Shown here one piece after another: positions 46,468 through 56,182 of a stretch of DNA of 64,000 nt. How positions within the stretch are numbered: the first letter of the stretch is position 1; each line of letters begins with the position of its first letter. Origin of the DNA: Nitrospira sp. MA-1 (lineage in GTDB: Bacteria > Nitrospirota > Nitrospiria > Nitrospirales > UBA8639); the NCBI GenBank assembly GCA_032139905.1, contig JAQJDB010000005.1:479001-543000 (forward strand). Direction: 5' to 3'. The notes under the pieces were generated by a model. It saw only the letters and a program-made list of their open reading frames with translations, did no database searches and was not told the origin of the DNA. The position numbers and the translations under genes are program-made.

Positions 46468-47301
46468 CTCTTTGTTCTTTGTAATTTTATCCTTTTCTCT
46501 TGCTTGTTGTTCTGCCCTTTCTTTCCTCTATCCCAATCAATCAGTAGGAGCGGCGGTACCGTCGCCATCGAAACTCCCGTCGGGGGAGACAATAAATCTT
46601 CAAACGTTATAGGGCGGTCAACTAGGTGCCGGCCATCTTTTAGAAAAATTCGGTGTCTTCTCCTGGTGAATTGGCCGCACCACTACAATGTGCTGCTTAA
46701 AGACTTGCTATAGACCATATCTTCATTTGAAATAACTTTCTTCCTTCCGGTTCTTTAAACTTCCAAAAACGGATTTCTTAACCCACCCTATTTACATTTC
46801 TTTTCCTTCCGATGCTTGTAATCCCAGGGCAACTTTACCGTTCCTAGGAGCTCCTCCTAGATCGTCAATGGTCATGCGTGAAACGAACGATAGAATTCTT
46901 TATTGATGAGACCCGGCCTACTGGGGTTAAAGGGTTAAAGGGTCAGAGGTGCTTTTGAATGAAAAGGAAAAAATCGTGGGTAGGCCAATGCTTATGGAAA
47001 GGTTTTTCGATAATAAGCATATCCAAATGGATACGAATTCTTGGCCAGGCATCTTGGCAAGTGAGTGAGGTGGCGCAGTTCAAGAGAAACAATGAGGTTG
47101 ATTTGTTGTGACTTTTTGTAGGGTGTGTTTGAAGGTTGATCTTCTGGCGTGATGCTTGCTTGATAACAATGTTCAAGAATGGTGTCAGAGTACGAATGGT
47201 TCTATCCCTCATTCTTCATTCTTCATGAACCTATTTGGTAACGGTTTCGACAGATCACATAGAGAACAGCCACTGATGATAGTAACGGAAAGTAGGGAGT
47301 G
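46468..47301. other. 834-base gene-poor stretch
   Basis: No supported gene or RNA was seen. A short GGGTTAAA tandem (about 46924-46940) and T-rich segments are present. Confidence 0.4.
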
Positions 47302-48243
47302 ATGGAACTTGATGTGTGGAACAACTGGATGTCTATGGCGTTGTTGACGCCAGCTCTCTGGGCAGTGTCCTGCATTATTGATGTGTGTTTTGTGGGAGAG
47401 CGTATATTCCGTTTTCCTTCAGATGGTCCCATTATCTCTGGCCTCTTCTGCGTCCTTCCCTTCTTCGTGCTCGCTACCGAGGTTGGGGGTTGGGAGCCTG
47501 TGACATTGCGGACAAGCTGGCCGGCACTGTTGGCCGGTGTCTGCTACTTCCTCCATCTCTATTTTGTATTCAGAGCTCTTTTCACTATGAACGATGCCTC
47601 CTGTTCAGAAACCTTCAATACGCTCAGTGTTTTATTTGTCCCTGTGATGGCTTTTGTCCTGTTAGGTGAGCGCCTGGACCCGATCTATTATTTTGCAATC
47701 GTACTGGCGTTGGGTGGAATTTTTGTGCTGATCCGGTATCACCTCTCAGGGGTGCATCGGCATGCCGTCGTTCTGTTGACCGTTGCGGTGCTGTGTATAT
47801 CGCTGACGATGGTGCTGCAGGCCTGGGTCTTCGAACAAATGGGCTATTGGAATGGGGTCGTGCTCTTTTCTCTCGGTACATTCCTTACTGCGTTGATTGT
47901 CGGCGGAGTACAACGCAGGCGGCGTCAACGCATTCTCGGGTTGTGCTGGCGTTTCGGGGGGATCTTTCTTGTGGCTGAACTCCTTCAATTGGCAGCTGTT
48001 TTGGCATCGCAACGGGCCACGGCTATTGGGCCTTCGGTTTCGATAGTCGCAGTGGTTGAATGTAGTCTCCCGCTATTTGTGATGGTGTTCAGTGCTGGGC
48101 TGCTGCTTTCTCGATATCGGAAATCCTTGAGCCCAGCTATCTGCGACACATTGCGACTCCAGATGACGTCAAGCCCTGTCAAATTGACATCGGTCACACT
48201 CATACTGATCGCCATTTTGATCGTGCAAATAACGGTTATTTAA
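47302..48243 (+). CDS. DMT/EamA-family membrane transporter
   Basis: The 313-residue product has about ten hydrophobic spans arranged as two five-span halves, typical of drug/metabolite transporters. It includes SETFNTLSVLFVPVMAFVLLGERLDPIYYFAIVLALGGI, which matches the EamA signature around the fifth helix. A speD remnant follows on the same strand 32 bases later. Substrate unknown; polyamine is a guess from the neighbour. A GTG just upstream is an alternative start. Confidence 0.82.
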   Translation: MELDVWNNWMSMALLTPALWAVSCIIDVCFVGERIFRFPSDGPIISGLFCVLPFFVLATEVGGWEPVTLRTSWPALLAGVCYFLHLYFVFRALFTMNDASCSETFNTLSVLFVPVMAFVLLGERLDPIYYFAIVLALGGIFVLIRYHLSGVHRHAVVLLTVAVLCISLTMVLQAWVFEQMGYWNGVVLFSLGTFLTALIVGGVQRRRRQRILGLCWRFGGIFLVAELLQLAAVLASQRATAIGPSVSIVAVVECSLPLFVMVFSAGLLLSRYRKSLSPAICDTLRLQMTSSPVKLTSVTLILIAILIVQITVI

Positions 48244-48275
48244 GAGCCGGAATTTTTAAAAAGGAGTGAAATGTC

Positions 48276-48557
48276 ATGGACACCTGTACGTTTGGGAAAC
48301 ATTTGACAATTGATGGATATGGTGGAGAGGTTGCGTTTTTAAATGACCGTTATCTGATGGAACATTGTCTTCTCGATCTGCCCCAATTACTCGGCATGCA
48401 CCCATTGATCGCGCCAGTGGTTCGGTGGGCGGACGCGAATGATCACAACGATCCTGGTGGATGAAGCGGATTTGTGCTGATTGCCGAAAGCCACATCAGT
48501 ATTCATACCTTTCACCACCGTCATTTTCTGATCGACAACAAAAGGAATCAGAAATGA
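48276..48557 (+). pseudogene. speD: decayed S-adenosylmethionine decarboxylase (speD)
   Basis: FGKHLTIDGYGGEVAFLNDR then LPQLLGMHPL and NDPGG match prokaryotic SpeD. At 48462-48464 a TGA replaces the Trp expected after GG. The frame then continues SGFVLIAESHISIHTF, including the Glu-Ser at which SpeD self-cleaves to form the pyruvoyl group. It ends at TGA 48555-48557, far short of the normal C-terminus (about 115-140 residues), overlapping the next start by ATGA. The enzyme makes the aminopropyl donor for spermidine. The gene appears dead. Confidence 0.8.
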
Positions 48558-50551
48558 ATTTTCACATGCCCCATCCAATTCGACGACAAATTCATCTTTT
48601 TCCAGTGTTTTTGAAGTTCCAACGACTCCTCTGTCTTCTATTTCTGAGCAGTGTATGTATTGCTTTGGGAGGTACCATGGCTGGGGCAGTAACCTTGGAT
48701 GTGTGCCCGTCTGCCTGCACCTACTCGGCGATTCAAGCGGCCGTGGATGTTGCCGCAAGCGGAGATGTCATCGATATCGGGCCAGGTACCTATGTGGAAG
48801 TTGTTCAAGTGAATATACCCAATCTCAGCTTCGTCGGGGCTGGTAGTGCGAGCACTATTGTTGAAGGTCCGCTCAGTGCGTTTGTATTCAATGCCAGCGC
48901 AGGAGATGCAAGCCTTAACGGGGTGACCCTTCATAGCCAGGTCACAGGGAGTTGTATTCAAAACTATGCAGACTTGGTCGTCCGAGATAGTATTCTGGAG
49001 AATTGTTCGAATGATCTGAACGGTGGGGGCATTTACACCAGTGGTGATTTGGTCCTTGAGCGGGTTACCGTGCTTGCCAGCCATCTACATTATTCTCAAA
49101 TTAACTCGATTGAAGGGCGTGGTGGAGGTCTATTTGTCGATGGGAACCCGATCAGGGGTGGGCCGACGGTGCGGATTTATGACAGTGCATTTGGAGCCAA
49201 CGAAGCCTTGTATGGTGGGGGAATCTATATCGGGAGCGGAGCAAAAGTCTATATCGACGGCACCATCTTTTCGGATAATAGCGCTCATGACAGTACGGGA
49301 CTTCTTCCATACACCGGACGGGGAGGCGCGATTCGCACGTTTGGTGAACTTCATGTGACCAATAGTACATTTTTTTATAATTGGGCAGATCTATTTGGTG
49401 GGGCCATTGCCGTCAATTGGGGCTCAGCCCCGGTTTACATCGCGACTTCCGTACTTTTTGAAAACTTCACCAATGGGGAGACGTTCACTGCCGGAGGGCT
49501 CCCATCTGGAGGAGGGCTCTACGTGGAATCAGGCGGAGAAGTGAATGTGTTTGGCACCGAATTCTATGGAAATCGATCCGGTTATGGTGGAGGAATCGGA
49601 GTTTACAACCTGTTGCAGCAGGGAACGGTCAACCTCGTGCAAGGCAGTCTGGCCTATAACACAGCCGATGGAGATGGGGGCGGACTGTGGGTCTATGGAG
49701 GCAATGTGACCGTCAACACCTCCACGGTCTCCTTGAACCTTGCTAAGGGTAACGGGGGAGGCGCCTACGGCGCCTACGGATCGGGGATTATCGATTTTAA
49801 GAGTTCAACGATCGTCGATAATCTTGCATACGGAACTGGCGGGGGGCTGAATGCCAATAGTATGAGTTTACGAAACTCTATTCTTGCACGAAACAATGCC
49901 TCAATTGCAAATGCAACCGGGTCAACCGATGATTGTAATCAATCATTCGATTCTCGTGATCATAATCTAGTTGGAACAGTCGACGGATGCGGGGTCCTCA
50001 ACCTTCTTCCGAATGATCTGAGTGGGACTGATACCGCACTTTTGGATCCCCAACTCGGTCCACTGACCGATAGTGACGGCGGGATTGAAGCCGGGACATA
50101 CACTCACGTTCATATCCCGTTAACCGGGAGTCCGCTTGTGGATTCGGGCCTTCGGTGTGCGAATTTGGATCAAAATGGGAATCGTCGACCGGTGGATGGT
50201 GGAACCGGCACCAGACAATGCGACCGTGGAGCGGAGGAACTAAATGCCGGCTGTGGTTCGCCTGTGCCGACGACCGCTCTTGAACCCCTTGACAGTGGAA
50301 GTAATGTGGCACTCCAACCCTTGTTTGTCTGGGAACCTAAGGCTGGTGCGAACACATACAATGTCAAACTCGCGACTCAACCTCCTCCATTTGGGACAAG
50401 CATTGTTGCCGAGGTTTCCGGTATCACCGCGACTCATTGGAAGCCAGAGGTGACGTTGCTTTCTAACCAAGTTTATTACTGGCAGGTCCGGGCCTTCAGC
50501 CTTTGCGGTGGTACAAAAAAGAGTGAAGTTTTCAGTTTTACGACTTCCTAG
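48554..50551 (+). CDS. secreted right-handed beta-helix protein with C-terminal choice-of-anchor-Q-like and Fn3-like part
   Basis: The ATG at 48554 follows AAGGA by seven bases, giving 665 residues. A signal peptide (to about residue 41, ending MAGA) precedes CPSACTYSAIQAAVDVAASGDVIDIGPGTY, the typical start of parallel beta-helix repeats. Repeats of the type GGGIYIGSG and NSTVSLN run to about residue 450. DCNQSFDSRDHNLVG and LDPQLGPLTDSDGGIEAGTYTH with GSPLVDSG resemble a choice-of-anchor Q domain. A C-terminal Fn3-like module follows. It is probably surface exposed. An earlier frame start at 48461 would lie inside the speD remnant. Confidence 0.82.
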   Translation: MNFHMPHPIRRQIHLFPVFLKFQRLLCLLFLSSVCIALGGTMAGAVTLDVCPSACTYSAIQAAVDVAASGDVIDIGPGTYVEVVQVNIPNLSFVGAGSASTIVEGPLSAFVFNASAGDASLNGVTLHSQVTGSCIQNYADLVVRDSILENCSNDLNGGGIYTSGDLVLERVTVLASHLHYSQINSIEGRGGGLFVDGNPIRGGPTVRIYDSAFGANEALYGGGIYIGSGAKVYIDGTIFSDNSAHDSTGLLPYTGRGGAIRTFGELHVTNSTFFYNWADLFGGAIAVNWGSAPVYIATSVLFENFTNGETFTAGGLPSGGGLYVESGGEVNVFGTEFYGNRSGYGGGIGVYNLLQQGTVNLVQGSLAYNTADGDGGGLWVYGGNVTVNTSTVSLNLAKGNGGGAYGAYGSGIIDFKSSTIVDNLAYGTGGGLNANSMSLRNSILARNNASIANATGSTDDCNQSFDSRDHNLVGTVDGCGVLNLLPNDLSGTDTALLDPQLGPLTDSDGGIEAGTYTHVHIPLTGSPLVDSGLRCANLDQNGNRRPVDGGTGTRQCDRGAEELNAGCGSPVPTTALEPLDSGSNVALQPLFVWEPKAGANTYNVKLATQPPPFGTSIVAEVSGITATHWKPEVTLLSNQVYYWQVRAFSLCGGTKKSEVFSFTTS

Positions 50552-51409
50552 TTGCACCAAATGTTTGTGGAATTTTAGTTCCTTGTCCGTAGGTTTGTCA
50601 GAATATAGTGAGAAAAGTCCTGCTGTTTGCCCACTCAAACAGCGTGGTACGGTGTACACCATTAAATGGTAATCCCCGATGGCCTTGTCTAGACGGAAAT
50701 TCTTCCTCGCTGCAGCGCTTTGGGCGTGGGTGTTTCGCCATTTTTTTGAGATGCCCTTAAAATAGTACGTATAATTTGGTCCCCCTTGGAAGGAACGCCC
50801 TCAATGTGTTCAACATGCAATTGGCCAGCGGCAGACGTGTTGAAATGATGAGGCTCCTTTCTCCCAATTACAATCGATCTGTTTTGAGGAATGCCGATGA
50901 AACCCAAAGATTGGATCTCACTCATCGAAACGGGCAATTCTTTAGACGGGAACGTGGAAGCGTGGCTTAAGAATGTGTTCGACCAGGCTTCCCCGCTGTT
51001 TGATCGCGGATGGTGGCCTGGTATGTGGACTTACTGACATGTTTCACCATTATGCGTCCAATGTCTTTTTTTTAATAAAAGTTGCAGGCAAGAGAGCTCA
51101 TTACCATGCAACCGATAGGATGTTGCTAGATCTCTTTTCTTTAATTTCCCTCCAGTGCTCCTGCCTGGGTTAAGTTGTCCTCCCACAGGCCGATAAGGCA
51201 GAGGGCATTGTTCTCCGGGTATTCCCCAAAAATCTTATAGTCAGCGGTCTTCACAGGTTTCAATACACCCAAGAACGCATGGGATGGTTTTTCGACTCCA
51301 TGCCACTATTGAGGGATTTTGACTGAAGGGTTTGAAATCTCATCAGTTTGGGGAAATGTAACAATCCTCACGAAGGAAACACTCACTTTTTTCTCAGGGG
51401 GGTTTAACA
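50552..51409. other. 858-base stretch with one small gene
   Basis: Apart from the 46-residue frame at 50897-51037, nothing is supported. Other frames at 50689-50937 (minus) and 50776-50970 (plus) overlap each other and lack ribosome sites. Confidence 0.4.
50897..51037 (+). CDS. small Trp-rich protein (46 aa)
   Basis: The ATG follows GAGGA by six bases. The product MKPKDWISLIETGNSL is followed by WLKNVFDQASPLFDRGWWPGMWTY. Five Trp in 46 residues is high. No family is recognised. It could be an intact small protein or the start of a broken gene. Confidence 0.42.
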   Translation: MKPKDWISLIETGNSLDGNVEAWLKNVFDQASPLFDRGWWPGMWTY

Positions 51410-52177
51410 ATGAGAAGAACGATATTGTTTTCGGCTTGTCTTGTTTTTAGCATGGGAAGTGTTGCCAGCCAGGTAAATGCTCAAGAGATTTGCCGGACGG
51501 CTGGATTCTGGGGCACTCATGCAGGCGAGGAGAAATCGGGTAGTACTAACATATCTGAAGGAGTTATCCGGGCCTGGTTGTCCACCGTCAATTCCTATGA
51601 TCAAACGGCGACGGACAAGTGTACCTATGAAATGGATGGCACGGTAATTTGTAATTTTGAACCGCCAGGCCAGGCGGGAAGTCCGAAAGCCTGTCGAGAT
51701 GCGAAGAAGAATGATATCACCCTGTTGAATAATTTCCCTATCGGGTATGAGGGAATTGATATTTGTGGGCAAATTGTTTCCGTAGACCCCAATGGTACCA
51801 ACCAAATTCCTCCGGTCGTCGAAGCGTTATGCGTATCCCCAGGCGGGGATTCGAAACTGCAGCTCGGTCGCCAATTAACCGCCGCAGCGCTGAATTGCCT
51901 GCTTAGCGGAGGGGGCAGCGATTGCACGGGTACCTCCATTGAACCCGTCTTTGCATCCTGCAATTCGACCTGTGCGGTTTCCGGCCAGGAAGAGCAAGTA
52001 AACACCTGTATTGAAAAATTGGATTGCTTTAACAACGGTGGGATATGGAATGAAGATGATCCTCAGGCCATGTATTGCCAAATGGATGTTGCTGAATCCT
52101 GTCATGACCAGCCATTGATCGGAACGGTCATGAGCGACTCCGGAGAACCGGAGGATCCTGGGCTCCCCCCTCAGTAA
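51410..52177 (+). CDS. exported Cys-rich protein with CRTAGFWGTH motif
   Basis: The 255-residue product follows a GGGGGG ribosome-type site. It has a signal peptide ending VNAQ (about 1-24), then CRTAGFWGTHAGEE, a motif seen in uncharacterised secreted proteins, and about 15 Cys spread through the mature part (CTYEM, CNF, CRDAK, CGQIV, CNSTCAV, CIEKLDCF), likely disulfides. The C-terminus is Pro/Gly-rich. Function unknown. Confidence 0.75.
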   Translation: MRRTILFSACLVFSMGSVASQVNAQEICRTAGFWGTHAGEEKSGSTNISEGVIRAWLSTVNSYDQTATDKCTYEMDGTVICNFEPPGQAGSPKACRDAKKNDITLLNNFPIGYEGIDICGQIVSVDPNGTNQIPPVVEALCVSPGGDSKLQLGRQLTAAALNCLLSGGGSDCTGTSIEPVFASCNSTCAVSGQEEQVNTCIEKLDCFNNGGIWNEDDPQAMYCQMDVAESCHDQPLIGTVMSDSGEPEDPGLPPQ

Positions 52178-52912
52178 TTTCCAAAGAAGTTCCTCATGCA
52201 AGAAGCCCTTAATTCCTGGTCCAGAGTCCAGGCCTTTTAGGGCCTTGCCAGGGTAGATCAACGTACAACTCAATCCTTAACGAAGGATAGGGCTGATGAA
52301 TGTGGAGAGTGCCATAATTTTTGCCAATATTTTTATTGGAAAAACGGAAGGGATATTCCCAGATGGGGAAGCTCGTGGTATGCTTTCTTCGATCGTATTG
52401 AAGGGCAATATTTCAGATTGAAACGTGGTGTCGCTAGGGTTTTTTATAGAATAAGCTTTTGGCTGAAATTTTGTGTCGTGACCCCTGCCTATAGAATAAG
52501 GAACTTCCATCCCGCGAACATGTGTTCTCTTTCATGGGCGAGCTGAAACCCGGGAATCGGGTTTCACTCATGGATTCCTCCGACGAGCTATTGCTCGCCT
52601 CTTTCCCACATTATTTGTGCCCCTTTCGAGGCATTCTACGGGTCCCGCCAATCAACGCTTCAAAGATTATGGTGTAACGGGACCTGGGATTTCCCACCGC
52701 ATGGTCCCAAAATTTCTCAAACGAATTTCCCATTTGCCATCGGACTGGAAAAGCTTTGCGCCAGGGATCAAGGAGTCTGGTTTCAGGCTCGTGAATGGTT
52801 CCGGACTCCTCTTAAGATGTCCTGGATACTTAGCCGATGTATTCGAAGGCCTTTGACTTTAGGCTTGGCGCGTTTGATTCCCTTTTAATCACCATCGTCA
52901 TAGGAGTGGAAT
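52178..52912. other. 735-base gene-poor stretch
   Basis: A frame at 52617-52856 (plus) and one at 52277-52510 (minus) are open but lack ribosome sites and family matches. Tandem hairpins lie at 52544-52566 and just after 52580. Confidence 0.4.
52544..52566. other. nine-pair hairpin
   Basis: TGAAACCCG and CGGGTTTCA form a perfect stem with a GGAAT loop; a smaller CGAGC/GCTCG hairpin follows about 20 bases later. No T-run is present. Confidence 0.4.
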
Positions 52913-54142
52913 GTGCAGACCAGTGTTGTTAATTCCGGGTTCGAAAATGAGGGGGTTTCTGTTCTCGCAAGTGCTCCATCGCTTCGACATGTTTGGTCAC
53001 AGATTGATTGCCGCAGCCTGACCCCAAAGCTTGAGCAATTTCTGGCCGGGCGTCCTGAGACACCGTTTTTAGCTCTTGATCTTGAGCAGGTACGACACAA
53101 GTATCTTGAGCTTCAAGGAGAGTTTCCCCAGGCAGCGATCCATTATGCCGTGAAAGCCAATCCCGCCCCGGAAATCATTCAACTATTAGCGACGCTGGGC
53201 TCCCGCTTTGATATTGCAAGCCGTTATGAACTGGATTTGTGTTTGTCTCTCGGGGTGCCGGCCACTTGGCTGTCGTATGGCAACACGGTTAAAAAAGAGG
53301 CGGACATTGGCTATGCTTTTGCCTGTGGGGTTAGACTCTTTGCTTTTGATAGTGTGGCCGAACTGGAAAAATTGGGGAGACAGGCGCCTGGTGCTGGAGT
53401 GCAATGTCGAGTCCTGAGCCAAGGGAAAAACGCGGATTGGCCTCTTTCTAGAAAATTCGGTTGTGACCTGGCCATGGCATATGAATTACTCATCAAAAGT
53501 AGTGATCTTGGGTTGAAACCGCTGGGTGTGACGTTCCATGTGGGGTCCCAACAAACCGATCCGCAGCAATGGGTCGAACCCATGCAGCAGGCAGCGGAAT
53601 TGTATCGCCAATTGAGACGACAGGGTCTGGAGCTGGAATGGGTTAATATTGGCGGAGGATTGCCGGCTACCTACCAAACGACTCTTCAGCCATTTTCCCA
53701 TTACGCTCAAACCATTCAACAGGCTCTACAGCAATCCTTTGGTATCCCATCCCCTCAACTGATGATTGAACCCGGGCGGTTTCTGGTGGCGGATGCGGGA
53801 ATTATCCAGAGCGAAGTGATCCTGGTTTCTCAAAAATCTCGCGAAGATGTCCGGCGATGGGTGTACCTCGATATCGGAAAGTTTGGCGGTTTGGCTGAAA
53901 CGATGGATGAATGTATAAAGTATCGCCTACGCACCTTCCGTCAGGGTCCAACGGGACCGGTGATATTGGCTGGCCCCACCTGTGACAGCGCAGACGTGTT
54001 ATATGAAAAAACATCTTATGAGTTGCCCATGGATTTGGCGATCGGTGATCGAATCGAAGTCTTAAGCGCCGGCGCCTATACCAGCAGCTATGCGTCTGTG
54101 GGGTTTAATGGATTTCCACCCTTGCGGACCTACTGTCTCTAG
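52913..54142 (+). CDS. fold-III PLP decarboxylase (ornithine/lysine/diaminopimelate-type)
   Basis: The GTG start follows AGGAG by six bases. The 409 residues show a TIM barrel with the PLP lysine K81 (HYAVKANP), SRFDIASRYELD, HVGSQQTDP, NIGGGLP and EPGRFLVADAG, then a C-terminal beta domain with C357 in GPTCDSADVLYE. The order matches eukaryotic-type ornithine decarboxylase. Putrescine synthesis is likely, but closely related enzymes use lysine or other diamino acids. The speD remnant lies about 4.6 kb upstream. Confidence 0.88.
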   Translation: MQTSVVNSGFENEGVSVLASAPSLRHVWSQIDCRSLTPKLEQFLAGRPETPFLALDLEQVRHKYLELQGEFPQAAIHYAVKANPAPEIIQLLATLGSRFDIASRYELDLCLSLGVPATWLSYGNTVKKEADIGYAFACGVRLFAFDSVAELEKLGRQAPGAGVQCRVLSQGKNADWPLSRKFGCDLAMAYELLIKSSDLGLKPLGVTFHVGSQQTDPQQWVEPMQQAAELYRQLRRQGLELEWVNIGGGLPATYQTTLQPFSHYAQTIQQALQQSFGIPSPQLMIEPGRFLVADAGIIQSEVILVSQKSREDVRRWVYLDIGKFGGLAETMDECIKYRLRTFRQGPTGPVILAGPTCDSADVLYEKTSYELPMDLAIGDRIEVLSAGAYTSSYASVGFNGFPPLRTYCL

Positions 54143-54547
54143 CGGATAGACTTGTCAATGGACCGTGTGCTCGCTTTGCTGCTTATTGCATTGTAGAGGC
54201 CGTTGATTTATTTCCCTGGGTTTCCTACAGTATTTTCTGACTCAGATAACGCCGCAGGGTGGGGTGGTCAAATACCAAACTCTGAGTGAACTGGACCAAG
54301 GCCTTCCCGGTGAACCAGACAATTTATGTCTATTTTAGGCATAGAGAAGAGAAGCGTTGTTCTAAATCGTTCCTTTTTTAATACAGTAGATAGGATACTA
54401 GGGAATTTTTTTGGAATAACTAGGACTTTCCCTAGTTGTGCATGAGAAGAGAACTCTTATTTACTCTCTTAAAGAGCCCTGAAGTTTTGGTGTAATGATC
54501 ATTGACCTATATGATAGAGGAAATGGATAGAAACCATGGAGGGTTCT
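54143..54547. other. intergenic with inverted repeat
   Basis: ACTAGGGAA (54397-54405) and TTCCCTAGT (54428-54436) form a nine-base inverted repeat about 110 bases before the PAS-like gene. It could be an operator or terminator. Confidence 0.4.
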
Positions 54548-55000
54548 ATGTCCAGTAAACGGTGGTCGAAGGCGATGTGGGAAGAATTTTTGAGCAGGAT
54601 TTTTTCCGGTGATCATGTCTCGTTTGTTCCGCATAAAATCTTTCGTTGGGATGAAAATGGGATCTATCGAGATTGTTTTTTCCCTGTTCCCTGTCAACAC
54701 CTTTTAGGTGGAGAGCATTTGATTGGGCGAGCCACTAATGAGGTCTTACCGAAAGATTCAGCCAGAAGTTTGAAAAAAGCCCTGACAAAAACACTGAAAA
54801 CTCAACGGCCGCAAGATGTTCAATTGGTTTTTCCTACATTGGGAAAGACGGTTGTTGCTGTGGTCCGTCTTTTTCCTTATGAGTCTGATGCATTGGGCTT
54901 CATTACGGATCATTACCTAGATGGTTCACCAGTGATCACGGTTTCCCCCCAGGATCCCTCCGTGGCTTTTCTCAAAGGCTCCTCGGCCTATACTCTGTAA
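54548..55000 (+). CDS. PAS-like single-domain protein
   Basis: The ATG at 54548 has GGAGG five bases upstream, giving 150 residues. The segment HKIFRWDENGIYRDCFFP, LIGRATNEVLPKDSARSLKKALTKTL and VVAVVRLFPYESDALGFITD has the order of a PAS_4-type sensor domain. No output domain is fused. It may sense a ligand or redox state for another protein. Confidence 0.65.
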   Translation: MSSKRWSKAMWEEFLSRIFSGDHVSFVPHKIFRWDENGIYRDCFFPVPCQHLLGGEHLIGRATNEVLPKDSARSLKKALTKTLKTQRPQDVQLVFPTLGKTVVAVVRLFPYESDALGFITDHYLDGSPVITVSPQDPSVAFLKGSSAYTL

Positions 55001-55019
55001 TTCATGGGGGAGAGATTTT

Positions 55020-55622
55020 CTGAAAATTTCTCCCGATGATCGGGTTGGCAATTGGTGGGAATTCTCTGCGGTTGTCTTGACAGGGCTGCTGCATCTTGTA
55101 TTCAAAAGTCTTGGTGCAAAGGGACTGTTCCATAGCCTTGGCCAGCATCAGTTGGATAAGCTATGTTGTCTGGAAGGTTCGGCAAGATCCAACGAGGTGG
55201 AAGAGTTGGGGATTTCGCACCGACAATCTTCGACAAGTCTTCATTTGGCCATCGGTGTTATTTGCCTGGTTGCGGTTAGCCATGGTCTGGTATGCCATGC
55301 TGTTTCTGTTGTTCATGTATCCGGGGTGGGGAATCCTTCAACAGTTTCTTGTGCAGGCCCTGGGTGTCGATAATCTCATCAAAATTTTTCCTCAGCATGG
55401 ACTGTAGTTATCCCTTCCCATTGGGGTGATCCTGTTGCCGTGGTTCATTTCCCCGATTGGTGGCTGATGCTGGCCACCGGCCTTATGGCCTGCTTTTTTA
55501 TCCCGTTCTATATCCGTGATGGAAACCTTTGGCCGCTGGGGCTCTATCATGGCTGGCTGGGCACGTTTTTTTATCTCTGGTTTCTTAACCGCGACCCCTG
55601 GGTATCCGTTTTCGGAAAATAG
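55020..55622 (+). pseudogene. broken CPBP-family membrane protease
   Basis: Three frames together give a coherent CPBP/Rce1-type protein: NWWEFSAVVLTGLLHLVFKSLG (frame of 55020), then IALASISWISYVVWKVRQ through YPGWGILQQFLVQALGV (frame of 55096), and AVVHFPDWWLMLATGLMACFF with LYHGWLGTFFYLWFLNRDPW (frame of 55440). Shifts lie near 55125-55135 and 55433, and a TAG sits at 55405. No good start was found. The usual EEXXXR motif appears as QQ here. Multi-error decay is likely; multiple sequencing errors are less likely. Confidence 0.72.
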
Positions 55623-55703
55623 CTTGCGACCCACTTGACGAGTTTGATGAGAGGGGAGTAGAAAAGGAACCACTGTTGACGATGTAAAGGGAGATGTATA
55701 GTA

Positions 55704-55988
55704 ATGGAAAGTAATCCGCTCGTAATTTCTGATCAAGAACGGTTGCAGCTTTTGTATGAACGGTTTCGGGATGTGTGTTTGGTGGAAAAGGAAGTGTGGA
55801 CGGAAATCTATATGCCCCGGCAAACGGAGAAGGGCATGGTGCTCACCAATCAACACGAATGCTATGAAGTGATAATTGACGATCAAGGCATTGAAGATGC
55901 GCTGGAGGCCAATATCCCATTAGGGTCGAAGGCGTTGGGCGCCGCGATTCAAGAGTATAAAGATCATATTACGTTTCGAAAAAAGTAG
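55704..55988 (+). CDS. hypothetical cytoplasmic protein
   Basis: The 94-residue product has GGGAG about ten bases ahead of the ATG. The acidic/aromatic start VISDQERLQLLYERFRDVCLVEKEVW and ECYEVIIDDQGIEDALEANIP show no membrane span or known motif. A good terminator follows. Confidence 0.7.
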   Translation: MESNPLVISDQERLQLLYERFRDVCLVEKEVWTEIYMPRQTEKGMVLTNQHECYEVIIDDQGIEDALEANIPLGSKALGAAIQEYKDHITFRKK

Positions 55989-56086
55989 TCCGTTTATTTG
56001 ATCAAGGTGAAGCAAATCTTGATGGTTAGCCCCATGAATTTTACCCGCTCTTCCTCAGCCTTGATAGCAAGGTCCTGCAGGTCGTA

Positions 56087-56109
56087 ACCGGCTTAAGCCG
56101 GTCCTTTTT
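56087..56109 (+). terminator. Rho-independent terminator
   Basis: ACCGGCTTAAGCCGGT (56087-56102) is a perfect palindrome and CCTTTTTC follows. It closes the gene ending at 55988. Confidence 0.78.
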
Positions 56110-56150
56110 CGGAATTCTTTAGTTTGAGTATTGAGAAATATTGAAGCGTT

Positions 56151-56182
56151 TTCCCCCTCTGCTTTTTGGGGCAGAGGGGGAA
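56151..56182. other. 12-pair hairpin downstream of minus-strand gene
   Basis: TTCCCCCTCTGC and GCAGAGGGGGAA pair perfectly around an eight-base loop. It probably ends the transcript of the minus-strand gene stopping at 56255, although its tail is not T-rich. Confidence 0.55.

Noticed and set aside
48462-48464. TGA read as Trp through a changed genetic code
   Set aside because: TGA ends several intact genes in the window (for example iscR and hyuA) and Trp is coded by TGG throughout, so a simple nonsense mutation is more likely.
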